This document shows, one piece after another, positions 17,249-25,097 of a stretch of 64,000 bases of DNA. The stretch lies in the NCBI RefSeq assembly GCF_003206045.1, contig NZ_PZJM01000013.1, positions 47,387 to 111,386 on the forward strand, given 5' to 3'. Under the pieces are notes generated by a model. The model did no database searches. It was not told where the DNA came from and saw only the letters and a program-made list of their open reading frames with translations. This DNA is from Salinicola lusitanus (GTDB lineage Bacteria; Pseudomonadota; Gammaproteobacteria; Pseudomonadales; Halomonadaceae). Positions within the stretch are counted from its first letter, which is position 1, and each line of letters opens with the position of its first letter. Both the position numbers and the translations under genes were made by a program.

Positions 17249-19171
17249 ATGAGCATCTTCGATCACGTGCAGAGCCGTTACGAGCAGGTTCAACAGGAAG
17301 AGATGAGCCTGCAGGAATATCTAGAGCTGTGCCGGAAGGATCCCCGTGTCTACGCCAATGCCGCCGAGCGAATGCTGAACGCCATCGGGGAGCCCGAGAC
17401 CATCGATACGGCCAAGGACTCCCGCCTGTCGCGTATCTTCTCCAACAAGGTCATTCGCCGCTATCCCGCCTTCGCCGAGTTCTACGGCATGGAAGAGGCG
17501 ATCGAGCAGATCGTCGCCTACTTCCGCCATGCCGCCCAGGGGCTCGAGGAGCGCAAGCAGATTCTCTACCTGCTGGGCCCGGTTGGCGGCGGCAAGTCAT
17601 CGCTGGCCGAGCGCCTGAAGCTGCTGATGGAGCGTGTCCCGTTCTACGCGATCAAGGATTCGCCGGTCTACGAGTCGCCCCTCGGGCTGTTCTCGCCGGA
17701 AGAGGATGGTGAGCTGCTCGAGAAGGAGTACAGCATCCCCCAGCGTCACCTGCGCGGGCCGATGTCGCCCTGGGCGGCGAAGCGACTCAAGGAGTACGGT
17801 GGCGACCTGTCGCGGTTCCGGGTGGTGCGTCTGCATCCTTCCCGCCTCAACCAGATCGCGGTCTCCAAGACCGAACCCGGCGACGAGAACAACCAGGACA
17901 TCTCATCGCTGGTGGGCAAGGTCGACATCCGCCAGCTGGAGCTCTACTCCCAGGACGACCCGGACGCCTACAGCTTCTCCGGCGGCCTGTGCAAGGCCAA
18001 CCAGGGGCTGATGGAGTTCGTCGAGATGTTCAAGGCGCCGATCAAGGTGCTGCATCCGCTGCTGACGGCCACCCAGGAAGGCAACTACAACCCCACCGAA
18101 GGCATGGGCGCGATTCCCTTCGACGGCATCATCATGGCCCACTCCAACGAGAGCGAGTGGCAGCAGTTCCGCAACAACCGCAACAACGAGGCGTTCCTCG
18201 ACCGCGTCTACATCGTCAAGGTGCCTTACTGCCTGCGCGTGTCAGAGGAGATCAAGATCTACCAGAAGCTGCTCGAGCACTCCTCACTGGACGAGGCGCC
18301 CTGCGCGCCGGACACCTTGCGCATGCTGGCGCAGTTCTCGGTACTTTCGCGACTCAAGGAGCCGGAGAATTCGAGCATCTATTCCAAGATGCGCGTCTAC
18401 GACGGCGAGAACCTGAAGGATACCGATCCCAAGGCCAAGTCGATCCAGGAGTATCGTGACGCCGCCGGCGTCGACGAGGGCATGAATGGGCTCTCCACGC
18501 GGTTCGCGTTCAAGATTCTCTCCAAGGTGTTCAACTTCGACGCTCACGAGATCGCCGCCAATCCGGTGCATCTGCTCTACGTGCTGGAGCAGGCGCTGGA
18601 GCGCGAGCAGTTGCCGAAGGAGACCCACGAGCGCTACCTGCGCTTCATCAAGGAGTATCTGGCGCCGCGCTACGTCGATTTCATCGGCAAGGAGATCCAG
18701 ACCGCCTACCTCGAGTCCTACACCGAGTACGGTCAGAACATCTTCGACCGCTACGTGACCTATGCCGATTTCTGGATCCAGGACCAGGAGTACCGCGATC
18801 CCGAGACCGGCGAGCTGTTCGACCGGCAGTCGCTCAACGAGGACCTCGAGAAGATCGAGAAGCCGGCCGGCATCTCCAATCCCAAGGATTTCCGCCATGA
18901 GGTGGTCAACTTCGTGCTGCGGGCGCGGGCGCACAACAACGGCATGAACCCCAGCTGGCAGTCGTACGAGAAACTCCGCGGGGTGATCGAGCACAAGATG
19001 TTCGCCAACACCGAGGAGCTGCTGCCGGTGATCTCGTTCAACGCCAAGGCGTCGGCCTCCGACCAGCGCAAGCACGAGGATTTCGTCGATCGCATGGTGC
19101 AGCGCGGTTACACCGAGAAGCAGGTGCGGCTGCTGTCGGAGTGGTATCTGCGGGTGCGCAAGTCGCACTGA
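17249..19171 (+). CDS. prkA: PrkA family serine protein kinase
   Basis: A 640-residue protein of the PrkA/YeaG family, an AAA+-like domain joined to a kinase-like C-terminal region. The Walker A motif GPVGGGKS is at residues 110-117, and GIIMAHSNESEW and the arginine-rich region RNNRNNEAFLDR follow. The length equals E. coli YeaG. In E. coli the protein acts in nutrient stress and sustained nitrogen starvation, and in Bacillus in sporulation control. It has an AGGAGG ribosome binding site and heads an operon with the DUF444 and SpoVR genes, the usual arrangement. Confidence 0.95.
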   Translation: MSIFDHVQSRYEQVQQEEMSLQEYLELCRKDPRVYANAAERMLNAIGEPETIDTAKDSRLSRIFSNKVIRRYPAFAEFYGMEEAIEQIVAYFRHAAQGLEERKQILYLLGPVGGGKSSLAERLKLLMERVPFYAIKDSPVYESPLGLFSPEEDGELLEKEYSIPQRHLRGPMSPWAAKRLKEYGGDLSRFRVVRLHPSRLNQIAVSKTEPGDENNQDISSLVGKVDIRQLELYSQDDPDAYSFSGGLCKANQGLMEFVEMFKAPIKVLHPLLTATQEGNYNPTEGMGAIPFDGIIMAHSNESEWQQFRNNRNNEAFLDRVYIVKVPYCLRVSEEIKIYQKLLEHSSLDEAPCAPDTLRMLAQFSVLSRLKEPENSSIYSKMRVYDGENLKDTDPKAKSIQEYRDAAGVDEGMNGLSTRFAFKILSKVFNFDAHEIAANPVHLLYVLEQALEREQLPKETHERYLRFIKEYLAPRYVDFIGKEIQTAYLESYTEYGQNIFDRYVTYADFWIQDQEYRDPETGELFDRQSLNEDLEKIEKPAGISNPKDFRHEVVNFVLRARAHNNGMNPSWQSYEKLRGVIEHKMFANTEELLPVISFNAKASASDQRKHEDFVDRMVQRGYTEKQVRLLSEWYLRVRKSH

Positions 19172-19280
19172 ACGATCGTGAGTCGATGTCAGCGGCGCGG
19201 GATCGCGGGTCGGATTCCGTGCCTTGGGGCAGGGGCCATAGGCGGGCGGCCGCTGTCGCAGTCAGTCTGCGGGAGGTGCC

Positions 19281-20561
19281 ATGAGCTACTTCATCGATCG
19301 ACGCCCCAATGCGCGCAACAAGAGTGCCGTGAATCGTCAGCGGTTCCTGCAGCGCTATCGCTCCCACATCAAGCGGGCCGTGGAAGAGTCGGTGAATCGG
19401 CGCTCGATCACCGACATGGAGCGTGGCGAGAAAGTCTCCATCCCCGCCAAGGATATTTCCGAACCTTCGTTTCAGCACGGCCCGGGCGGTCGGCGGACGG
19501 TCGTGAGTCCCGGCAACAGGGAGTTCGCCGAGGGCGATCGGCTGAGGCGACCCAGCGGTGGCGGTGGGCAGGGTAGCGGCGAGGGTCAGGCAGGCAATCA
19601 GGGCGAGGGCGTGGATGAGTTCGTGTTCTCGCTCTCCCGGGAGGAGTTTCTCGATTTCGTCTTCGATGGCCTGGAGCTGCCGCATCTCGAGCGCAAGCAG
19701 TTGCAGGTATTGGAAGAAACGCGACCGGTGCGCGCGGGGATCTCCAAGGAGGGAGTGCCGGCACGGATCAATATCGTGCGCTCGATGCGCGAGGCCCAGG
19801 CCCGGCGGATCGGCATGCGGGCGCCGCTGAAGCGTGCCCTGCGCGAGGCCCAGGAAGCGCTCGAAGCCGAGGAGCGCAAGGACCCGGTGCTGCGTAACCC
19901 GGCGCGTGTCAGCGAGCTGAAATCGGAGATCGAACGACTGGAAAAGCGGATCGAGGCGATCCCGTTCCTGGATACCTACGACCTGCGCTACAACCATCTC
20001 ACCCATCAGCCGATGCCATCGAACCAGGCGGTGATGTTCTGCATCATGGATGTCTCGGGGTCGATGACTCAGGCGCACAAGGACATCGGCAAACGCTTCT
20101 TCCTGCTGCTCTATCTATTCCTGGAGCGCAATTACGAGAAGGTCGAGCTGGTGTTCGTGCGTCACCATACCGTGGCCAAGGAGGTCGACGAGGAGGAGTT
20201 CTTCTATTCCCGGGAGACCGGCGGCACCATCGTTTCCAGTGCATTGACCCTGGTCGACAGCATCATCGAGGCGCGCTACGCGCCGGAGCAGTGGAATCTC
20301 TACGTGGCGCAGGCCAGCGATGGCGACAACTGGGACGACGACTCGTCTACCTGTCTCGAGTTGCTCGACGAGTCACTGATGCGCAAGTTGCAGTATTTCA
20401 CCTACGTGGAGATCACGCCTCACGCCCACCAGGCGCTGTGGGAAGCCTACGATTCGGTCAGGGCGGCCTATCCCGAGCGCTTCGCCATGCAGCAGATCGT
20501 CCAGGCGGAAGATATCTACCCGGTTTTCCGTGAGCTCTTCCGCCAGCGGGCGAAGGGGTGA
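19281..20561 (+). CDS. yeaH: YeaH/YhbH family protein (DUF444)
   Basis: A 426-residue DUF444 protein with a C-terminal von Willebrand A-like domain. The metal-site motif DVSGS starts at Asp257, and [12 protein letters not shown] and [11 protein letters not shown] carry further MIDAS-like residues. The N-terminal 110 residues are basic and then glycine/glutamine rich (about 93-110), likely disordered. It lies 109 bases after prkA and 44 bases before spoVR. The trio is conserved widely and is thought to act as one stress module, though its biochemistry is not settled. Confidence 0.93.
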   Translation: MSYFIDRRPNARNKSAVNRQRFLQRYRSHIKRAVEESVNRRSITDMERGEKVSIPAKDISEPSFQHGPGGRRTVVSPGNREFAEGDRLRRPSGGGGQGSGEGQAGNQGEGVDEFVFSLSREEFLDFVFDGLELPHLERKQLQVLEETRPVRAGISKEGVPARINIVRSMREAQARRIGMRAPLKRALREAQEALEAEERKDPVLRNPARVSELKSEIERLEKRIEAIPFLDTYDLRYNHLTHQPMPSNQAVMFCIMDVSGSMTQAHKDIGKRFFLLLYLFLERNYEKVELVFVRHHTVAKEVDEEEFFYSRETGGTIVSSALTLVDSIIEARYAPEQWNLYVAQASDGDNWDDDSSTCLELLDESLMRKLQYFTYVEITPHAHQALWEAYDSVRAAYPERFAMQQIVQAEDIYPVFRELFRQRAKG

Positions 20562-20605
20562 GCGCAGAGGCCTGGTGACGTAACGCAGCGAGGAGATAGA
20601 GAGCG

Positions 20606-22162
20606 ATGACGCGACGCGAGCCCATTGCCACCGGTTCGGACTGGAACTTCGAGGCGCTGGAAGCCTACGAGCACGCCGTTGGCGCCTTGGCGCGGGAGTA
20701 TCGGCTGGATACCTATCCCAACCAGATCGAGATCATTACCTCCGAACAGATGATGGATGCCTACGCCAGCGTGGGCATGCCGATCGGCTACCACCACTGG
20801 TCGTTCGGCAAGCAGTTCCTGTCGGTGGAGCAGGCCTATCGCCGGGGCCAGATGGGGCTGGCCTACGAACTGGTGATCAACTCCGACCCCTGCATCGCCT
20901 ACCTGATGGAGGAGAACTCGCTGATGATGCAGGTGCTGGTCATCGCCCACGCCTGCTACGGCCACAACTCGTTCTTCAAGGGCAACTACCTGTTCCGCGC
21001 CTGGACGGACGCTTCGGCGATCGTCGATTATCTCGTCTTTGCCCGTAAATATGTCGCCAAGTGCGAAGAGCGGCATGGCGTCGAGGCGGTGGAGCAGCTT
21101 CTCGACGCCTGCCACGCGCTGCAGAACTACGGCGTCGACCGCTACAAGCGCCCGTCACCGGTCTCCGCCGAGGAGGAGGTGCGGCGCCAGGACGAGCGCG
21201 AGGCCTACCTCCAGACCCAGGTCAACCGGCTCTGGAGCACGATCCCGACCCCGATCGGTGGCCTGGTCCAGCAGCCGTCGCACGATTTCGAGAACGATCC
21301 CCTGGGGCTGCACAGACACGACCGCTACCCCAGTGAGCCCCAGGAGAACCTGCTCTATTTCCTGGAGAAGAATGCGCCACTGCTGGAGCCCTGGCAGCGC
21401 GAGATCGTGCGCATCGTGCGCAAGCTGGCCCAGTACTTCTACCCGCAGCGCCAGACCCAGGTGATGAACGAGGGTTGGGCCACCTTCTGGCACTACACGC
21501 TGATGAATCGTTTGTACGACGACGGCCTGATCGACGAAGGCATCATGCTGGAGTTCCTGCAGTCCCATACGTCCGTGGTCAGCCAGCCAGGTTTCGACAG
21601 TCCCTATTTCAACGGCATCAATCCCTATGCGCTGGGATTCGCGATGTTCAGCGACATCCAGCGTATCTGTCAGTCGCCCACCGACGAGGACCGCGAATGG
21701 TTCCCCGAGATTGCCGGCAGCGACTGGCTGGAGACGCTGCATTTCGCGATGCAGAACTTCAAGGACGAGTCGTTCATCCAGCAGTTCCTGTCACCCCAGG
21801 TGATTCGCGATCTCAAGTTGTTCAGCCTGGTCGACGACGACCGTGACGACAGCCTGCAGATCGAGGCGATTCACGATGATCGGGGTTATCGGCGCATCCG
21901 CGAGGCGCTGAGCGTGCAGTACGCGCTGTCGGCCCGGGAGCCCAATATCCAGGTGTGGGAGGCCGACATTCGCGGTGACCGCTCGCTCACCCTGCGCCAC
22001 GTACAGGACCGGCGCCGGCCGCTGGGCCAGAGCCTGTTCCCGGTAATGCGCTACCTGCACCAGCTCTGGGGGTTCCCGATCAAGCTCGAGTCGATGGAGG
22101 AAGGTGAGGTCGTGCGTCGCTATCAGTGGCCGATTCCGGAGTCGAATCGCGAGTCGGCATGA
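20606..22162 (+). CDS. SpoVR family protein
   Basis: A 518-residue protein of the SpoVR/YcgB family. It has the typical N-terminal segment EIITSEQMMDAYASVGMP, the motif AHACYGHNSFFKGN with conserved His and Cys, NEGWATFWHY in the middle, and a C-terminal region ending in basic residues. In Bacillus SpoVR affects the spore cortex; in proteobacteria it is linked to stress tolerance through the prkA-yeaH partners. A SD-like GAGGAG lies upstream of ATG 20606. The gene ends 28 bases before the convergent HiPIP gene, with no clear terminator between. Confidence 0.95.
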   Translation: MTRREPIATGSDWNFEALEAYEHAVGALAREYRLDTYPNQIEIITSEQMMDAYASVGMPIGYHHWSFGKQFLSVEQAYRRGQMGLAYELVINSDPCIAYLMEENSLMMQVLVIAHACYGHNSFFKGNYLFRAWTDASAIVDYLVFARKYVAKCEERHGVEAVEQLLDACHALQNYGVDRYKRPSPVSAEEEVRRQDEREAYLQTQVNRLWSTIPTPIGGLVQQPSHDFENDPLGLHRHDRYPSEPQENLLYFLEKNAPLLEPWQREIVRIVRKLAQYFYPQRQTQVMNEGWATFWHYTLMNRLYDDGLIDEGIMLEFLQSHTSVVSQPGFDSPYFNGINPYALGFAMFSDIQRICQSPTDEDREWFPEIAGSDWLETLHFAMQNFKDESFIQQFLSPQVIRDLKLFSLVDDDRDDSLQIEAIHDDRGYRRIREALSVQYALSAREPNIQVWEADIRGDRSLTLRHVQDRRRPLGQSLFPVMRYLHQLWGFPIKLESMEEGEVVRRYQWPIPESNRESA

Positions 22163-22189
22163 ATTCTGGGTCCGCCGCCGGGGGTGATG

Positions 22190-22546
22190 TCAGGACGCGC
22201 TGGCCGTCCAGCCGCTGCACCAGCCATCGCTGGCGACCCGGTAGTCGGGAAACAGGCCACACGCCTGGCTCGACGCGGTGAAGAAGTCGCAGTTGGCGCA
22301 GCGCCGACCCGCCTGGTAGGCAGGGGTGTCCGCAGCATTCGAGGCCTCCTCGACATAATCGAGCGCTTTGGCTTGATAGGCATCCGGGTCCAGCATCGGC
22401 TTGTCCTGGGCCAGGGTGGGCAGGCCCCGCCAGCCCAGCAGCAGCAGGCCGGAGGCGCACAGGCCATGGCGCAGAAAGCGCCGACGTCCTTCACCATTCG
22501 GCGACCCGCCGGCCTCTCTCGTCCTCTTTTTCGTTGATTCCTGCAT
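22190..22546 (-). CDS. High-potential iron-sulfur protein (HiPIP)
   Basis: A 118-residue precursor of a periplasmic 4Fe-4S electron carrier. A twin-arginine-like signal (GRRRFLRHG then a hydrophobic stretch) covers about residues 20-48. The mature part has four cysteines in the HiPIP pattern, CANC, then C in SQACGLFP, then C in SDGWCSGW. ATG 22546 is chosen because GGAG lies 9-10 bases upstream. HiPIPs shuttle electrons to terminal oxidases or reductases. The gene is alone and convergent with spoVR. Confidence 0.93.
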   Translation of the reverse strand: MQESTKKRTREAGGSPNGEGRRRFLRHGLCASGLLLLGWRGLPTLAQDKPMLDPDAYQAKALDYVEEASNAADTPAYQAGRRCANCDFFTASSQACGLFPDYRVASDGWCSGWTASAS

Positions 22547-22692
22547 GACCCGTCTCCGGTTCGTTGTCCTGACGCACACCGCTTCTGGATGACTGGAAGT
22601 CTGCGATGTGTCGTGACATTGTCACAATACACTCGCAGCCGCCATTCGCTGCCGGGCAATTTCGCCATTCACGGTGTCGCCAAGGGTCGATT

Positions 22693-23169
22693 ATGCGCTA
22701 TGTCCAGTTTGTGACCGATCATGGAGAGATGATGCTGGTGGGGGACGAGCAGGGCTTGCGCGAACTGCGCCTGCCCAGGAGTTCCCGTTCCGGGACGCCG
22801 GAGTCGAGCTGGCAGGAGGACGCCGACTTCTTTGCCCAGGCCCGGGCCGAGCTCGACGCTTACCTGGCGGGGCGACGGCGGAGCTTCAATGTCACGCTGG
22901 CCCCCGAGGGGAGCGATTTCCAGCTGCAGGTCTGGCAGGGCCTGTTGCGTATCCCATATGGGCAGACCAGCACCTATGGCGAGATGGCACATCGCCTGGG
23001 CAAGGAGGGCGCGGCGCAGGCGATCGGCGGTGCGGTGGGGGCCAATCCGCTGCCGTTGTTCATCCCCTGTCACCGGGTCGTCGCCGCCCGGGGGATGGGT
23101 GGCTACAGCGGTGGCGAGTCGTTGAAGCGCGCCCTGCTGACGCTGGAAGGCGGTTGGCCCGGGAGCTGA
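22693..23169 (+). CDS. ogt: Methylated-DNA--protein-cysteine methyltransferase
   Basis: A 158-residue O6-alkylguanine repair protein. The acceptor cysteine sits in PCHRVV (Cys123 or so), after the helix-turn-helix region YGEMAHRLGKEGAAQAIGGA with the usual arginine-finger-like segment partly altered to GAVGANP. ATG 22693 has AAGGG 7 bases upstream; an in-frame ATG at 22606 would add 29 residues without family similarity. Both Ogt and the stand-alone form of Ada C-terminal domain have this size, so the symbol is the usual choice and not proof of regulation. Confidence 0.92.
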   Translation: MRYVQFVTDHGEMMLVGDEQGLRELRLPRSSRSGTPESSWQEDADFFAQARAELDAYLAGRRRSFNVTLAPEGSDFQLQVWQGLLRIPYGQTSTYGEMAHRLGKEGAAQAIGGAVGANPLPLFIPCHRVVAARGMGGYSGGESLKRALLTLEGGWPGS

Positions 23170-23235
23170 TATACTCGCGCCGGATCATTCATTCTTCGGG
23201 CCTCGCGAAAGGCCGAACGCCGGTGGGAGAGGGAA

Positions 23236-23511
23236 ATGCAGAACGCCGTCATTCTGATCAATGTCGAAAAGGGCCGGATACGGGGTGTCGCCGAGCGCCT
23301 GGCCGATCTCGAGGGCATCAGCGAAGTCTATTCGACCTGCGGTCGTTACGACCTTATCGCCATCGCCCGGACGCGGGATTTCGAATCCTTGGCCTCGCTG
23401 GTGACCGAACGGCTGATGAGCGTCGAGGGCATCCGTGACACCGAAACGCTCAATGCCATGCAGGTGCATTCGCGCCACGATCTCGACGCCATGTTCTCCG
23501 TCGGCCTGTAA
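23236..23511 (+). CDS. Lrp/AsnC ligand-binding-domain protein without DNA-binding domain
   Basis: A 91-residue protein that matches only the RAM (regulation of amino acid metabolism) domain of Lrp/AsnC regulators: a beta-alpha-beta-beta-alpha-beta pattern with VYSTCGRYDLIAIAR in the centre. The helix-turn-helix part is absent and the ribosome binding site AGAGGG before ATG 23236 shows it is complete. Such stand-alone domains may bind amino acids or pair with full-length Lrp proteins. It overlaps nothing, and the nuclease gene begins 5 bases after its stop. Confidence 0.88.
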   Translation: MQNAVILINVEKGRIRGVAERLADLEGISEVYSTCGRYDLIAIARTRDFESLASLVTERLMSVEGIRDTETLNAMQVHSRHDLDAMFSVGL

Positions 23512-23516
23512 TTCGG

Positions 23517-24371
23517 GTGGCGCGTCGTCGCAAGCGGGGGCTGCTGGGGCAACTGGCTCGCTCGTCCCGGATTGGCCTGATCTTCGTCGTTGTCATCAGC
23601 GGGTTGTGGTACTGGCAGGAGGCGAGCGTCCGCGACCAGTTGAGCTGGATGGGCGTACCCGAGTGGCAGTGGAACGACTGGCGGGGCTGGAACCGGGTGC
23701 TTCGCAACGACGGCTTCCTGTTGGGGTGGTCGGACGTGCGGGGCGGACCGCTCTGGGTCGGCTATGTATTGAATCGGGTCGACGATCCCCACAGCCTTCC
23801 ACGGCCCGACCGGTTCGAGTCCGACTGGCGCAGCCTGTGGCCGATCGACAGCAGTGACTACACCCACAGCGGCTATGATCGGGGGCATCTGGCGCCGAAC
23901 TACGCCATGTCGGTCGTCCATGGACGGGATGCGCAGATGGCCAGCTTCCTGATGACCAACATCGCGCCGCAGCGACCCAAACTCAATCGGCAGCTATGGC
24001 AGCGCCTGGAGGAGGCGGTCATCGACGATTTCGTGCCCAGATTCGGGCGCGTCTGGGTCGTCACCGGGCCGGTCTATGACGACCAGTTGCTGCATCGGGT
24101 CGGGTTTTCTCAAATTCCCGTGGGATTCTACAAGATCCTGATCGCACCCGGCGCGACACCCCGTGCGCTGGCATTTCTGATGCCGCAGAACGTCGACGGC
24201 AACGAGCCTCTCGCCCGCTTTGCGGTCACGATCGACGAGATCGAGGCGCGTACCGGCCTGGATTTCTTCCCGCAACTGGCCGATCCCGTCGAGCGCAAGC
24301 TGGAAGGGCGGGTAGACAAGGAGGGCTGGGGGCTCGAGGCGGTCTCGACGCGGCCTGGGCGTTATCGATGA
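23517..24371 (+). CDS. DNA/RNA non-specific endonuclease, membrane-anchored
   Basis: A 284-residue nuclease of the NucA/EndoG beta-beta-alpha-metal family. DRGHLAPN (about residues 121-128) has the catalytic His, and FLMTNIAPQRPKLNR contains the metal-binding Asn. An uncleaved signal anchor (about residues 18-35, after a basic start) suggests a membrane-bound enzyme facing the periplasm. Translation starts at GTG 23517, 5 bases after the preceding gene, so the two are coupled. Roles may include nucleotide scavenging or DNA degradation. No immunity or inhibitor gene is adjacent. Confidence 0.9.
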   Translation: MARRRKRGLLGQLARSSRIGLIFVVVISGLWYWQEASVRDQLSWMGVPEWQWNDWRGWNRVLRNDGFLLGWSDVRGGPLWVGYVLNRVDDPHSLPRPDRFESDWRSLWPIDSSDYTHSGYDRGHLAPNYAMSVVHGRDAQMASFLMTNIAPQRPKLNRQLWQRLEEAVIDDFVPRFGRVWVVTGPVYDDQLLHRVGFSQIPVGFYKILIAPGATPRALAFLMPQNVDGNEPLARFAVTIDEIEARTGLDFFPQLADPVERKLEGRVDKEGWGLEAVSTRPGRYR

Positions 24372-24474
24372 TGGCGATGCCATCTCTGACGGATCACGAT
24401 ATAAGAGGGGTGTGCAAGGATGATGGCGACAGCGTTTGCGAGAAGGAGTCTCAGGAGAAAACGATCATGACACG

Positions 24475-24561
24475 TGGTGCCCAGGAGAGGACTTGAACCT
24501 CCACATCCGTAAGGATACTAGCACCTGAAGCTAGCGCGTCTACCAATTCCGCCACCTGGGC
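24475..24561 (-). tRNA. tRNA-Leu(CAG), copy 3 in the transcript
   Basis: An 87-base type II tRNA with a long variable arm, acceptor GCCCAGG/CCTGGGC, anticodon loop TTCAGGT (anticodon CAG) and encoded CCA. It is the last of three near-identical copies on the minus strand. Confidence 0.96.
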
Positions 24562-24608
24562 GTGTCATGTATCGGGTGCTGCCAGGAGTTTGGAAAACTC
24601 CTCTGGAA

Positions 24609-24695
24609 TGGTGCCCGGAAGAGGACTTGAACCTCCACATCCGTAAGGATACTAGCACCTGAAGCTAGCGCGTCTACCAATTCCGCCATCCGGGC
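24609..24695 (-). tRNA. tRNA-Leu(CAG), copy 2
   Basis: An 87-base type II tRNA like its neighbours, with acceptor GCCCGGA/TTCCGGGC-type pairing changed by compensating bases, anticodon CAG and encoded CCA. Confidence 0.96.
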
Positions 24696-24738
24696 CAAAC
24701 CGGCCTTGTCCATTCTAAATGACCATCGCCGAGAGCGA

Positions 24739-24825
24739 TGGTGCCCAGAAGAGGACTTGAACCTCCACGTCCGTAAGGACACTAGCACCTGAAGCTAGCG
24801 CGTCTACCAATTCCGCCATCTGGGC
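24739..24825 (-). tRNA. tRNA-Leu(CAG), copy 1
   Basis: An 87-base type II tRNA, first in the minus-strand cluster, with anticodon CAG and encoded CCA. Its variable arm uses GTCCTTACGGAC where the other copies use ATCCTTACGGAT, a compensated pair. Confidence 0.96.
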
Positions 24826-24838
24826 CAAGGCGCGATGC

Positions 24839-24866
24839 ATAATACCGATTTTGCATTCGAATGCAA
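24839..24866 (-). promoter_or_regulatory. Promoter of the tRNA-Leu cluster with overlapping palindrome
   Basis: On the minus strand TTGCAT (24861-24866) and TATTAT (24839-24844) are 16 bases apart, 14 bases before the first tRNA-Leu. The -35 box and part of the spacer form a perfect 16-bp palindrome, TTGCATTCGAATGCAA (24851-24866), which could be a regulator site. Confidence 0.6.
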
Positions 24867-24967
24867 GCGTCCGGTGATGGCGCTTGGGTTTCCGCCCGAA
24901 CGGGCCCCCCGGGTCGATTCCCATACCTGGCAATCGACCACGACCTTGGCCGTTTGGCAGCGCATGG

Positions 24968-24996
24968 TTGGGTCGAACAGGCGTGAACGCTATACT
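24968..24996 (+). promoter_or_regulatory. Candidate sigma-70 promoter of rnr
   Basis: TTGGGT (24968-24973) and TATACT (24991-24996) are 17 bases apart. The transcript would have a leader of about 95 bases before the rnr start, which leaves room for cold-responsive leader control, though no structure is evident. Confidence 0.5.
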
Positions 24997-25097
24997 TGGA
25001 GAATGAATCCAAAAAGATTGAACGGCTCAGGCCGCCCGCCGCGTGAATTCTCTCTACCGCCTAGGCCCAGCAGGCTCAACGCAAGGACGATGGTTGC

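Noticed and set aside
23517..24371. Toxin-antitoxin or antiphage pair formed by the nuclease and the Lrp-domain protein
   Set aside because: The nuclease has a membrane anchor and belongs to a common housekeeping-type family, and the RAM-domain protein has no feature of an inhibitor. Coupling alone is not enough.
24475..24825. Three direct repeats of about 87 bases
   Set aside because: They are three tRNA-Leu(CAG) genes and not a mobile or CRISPR element.
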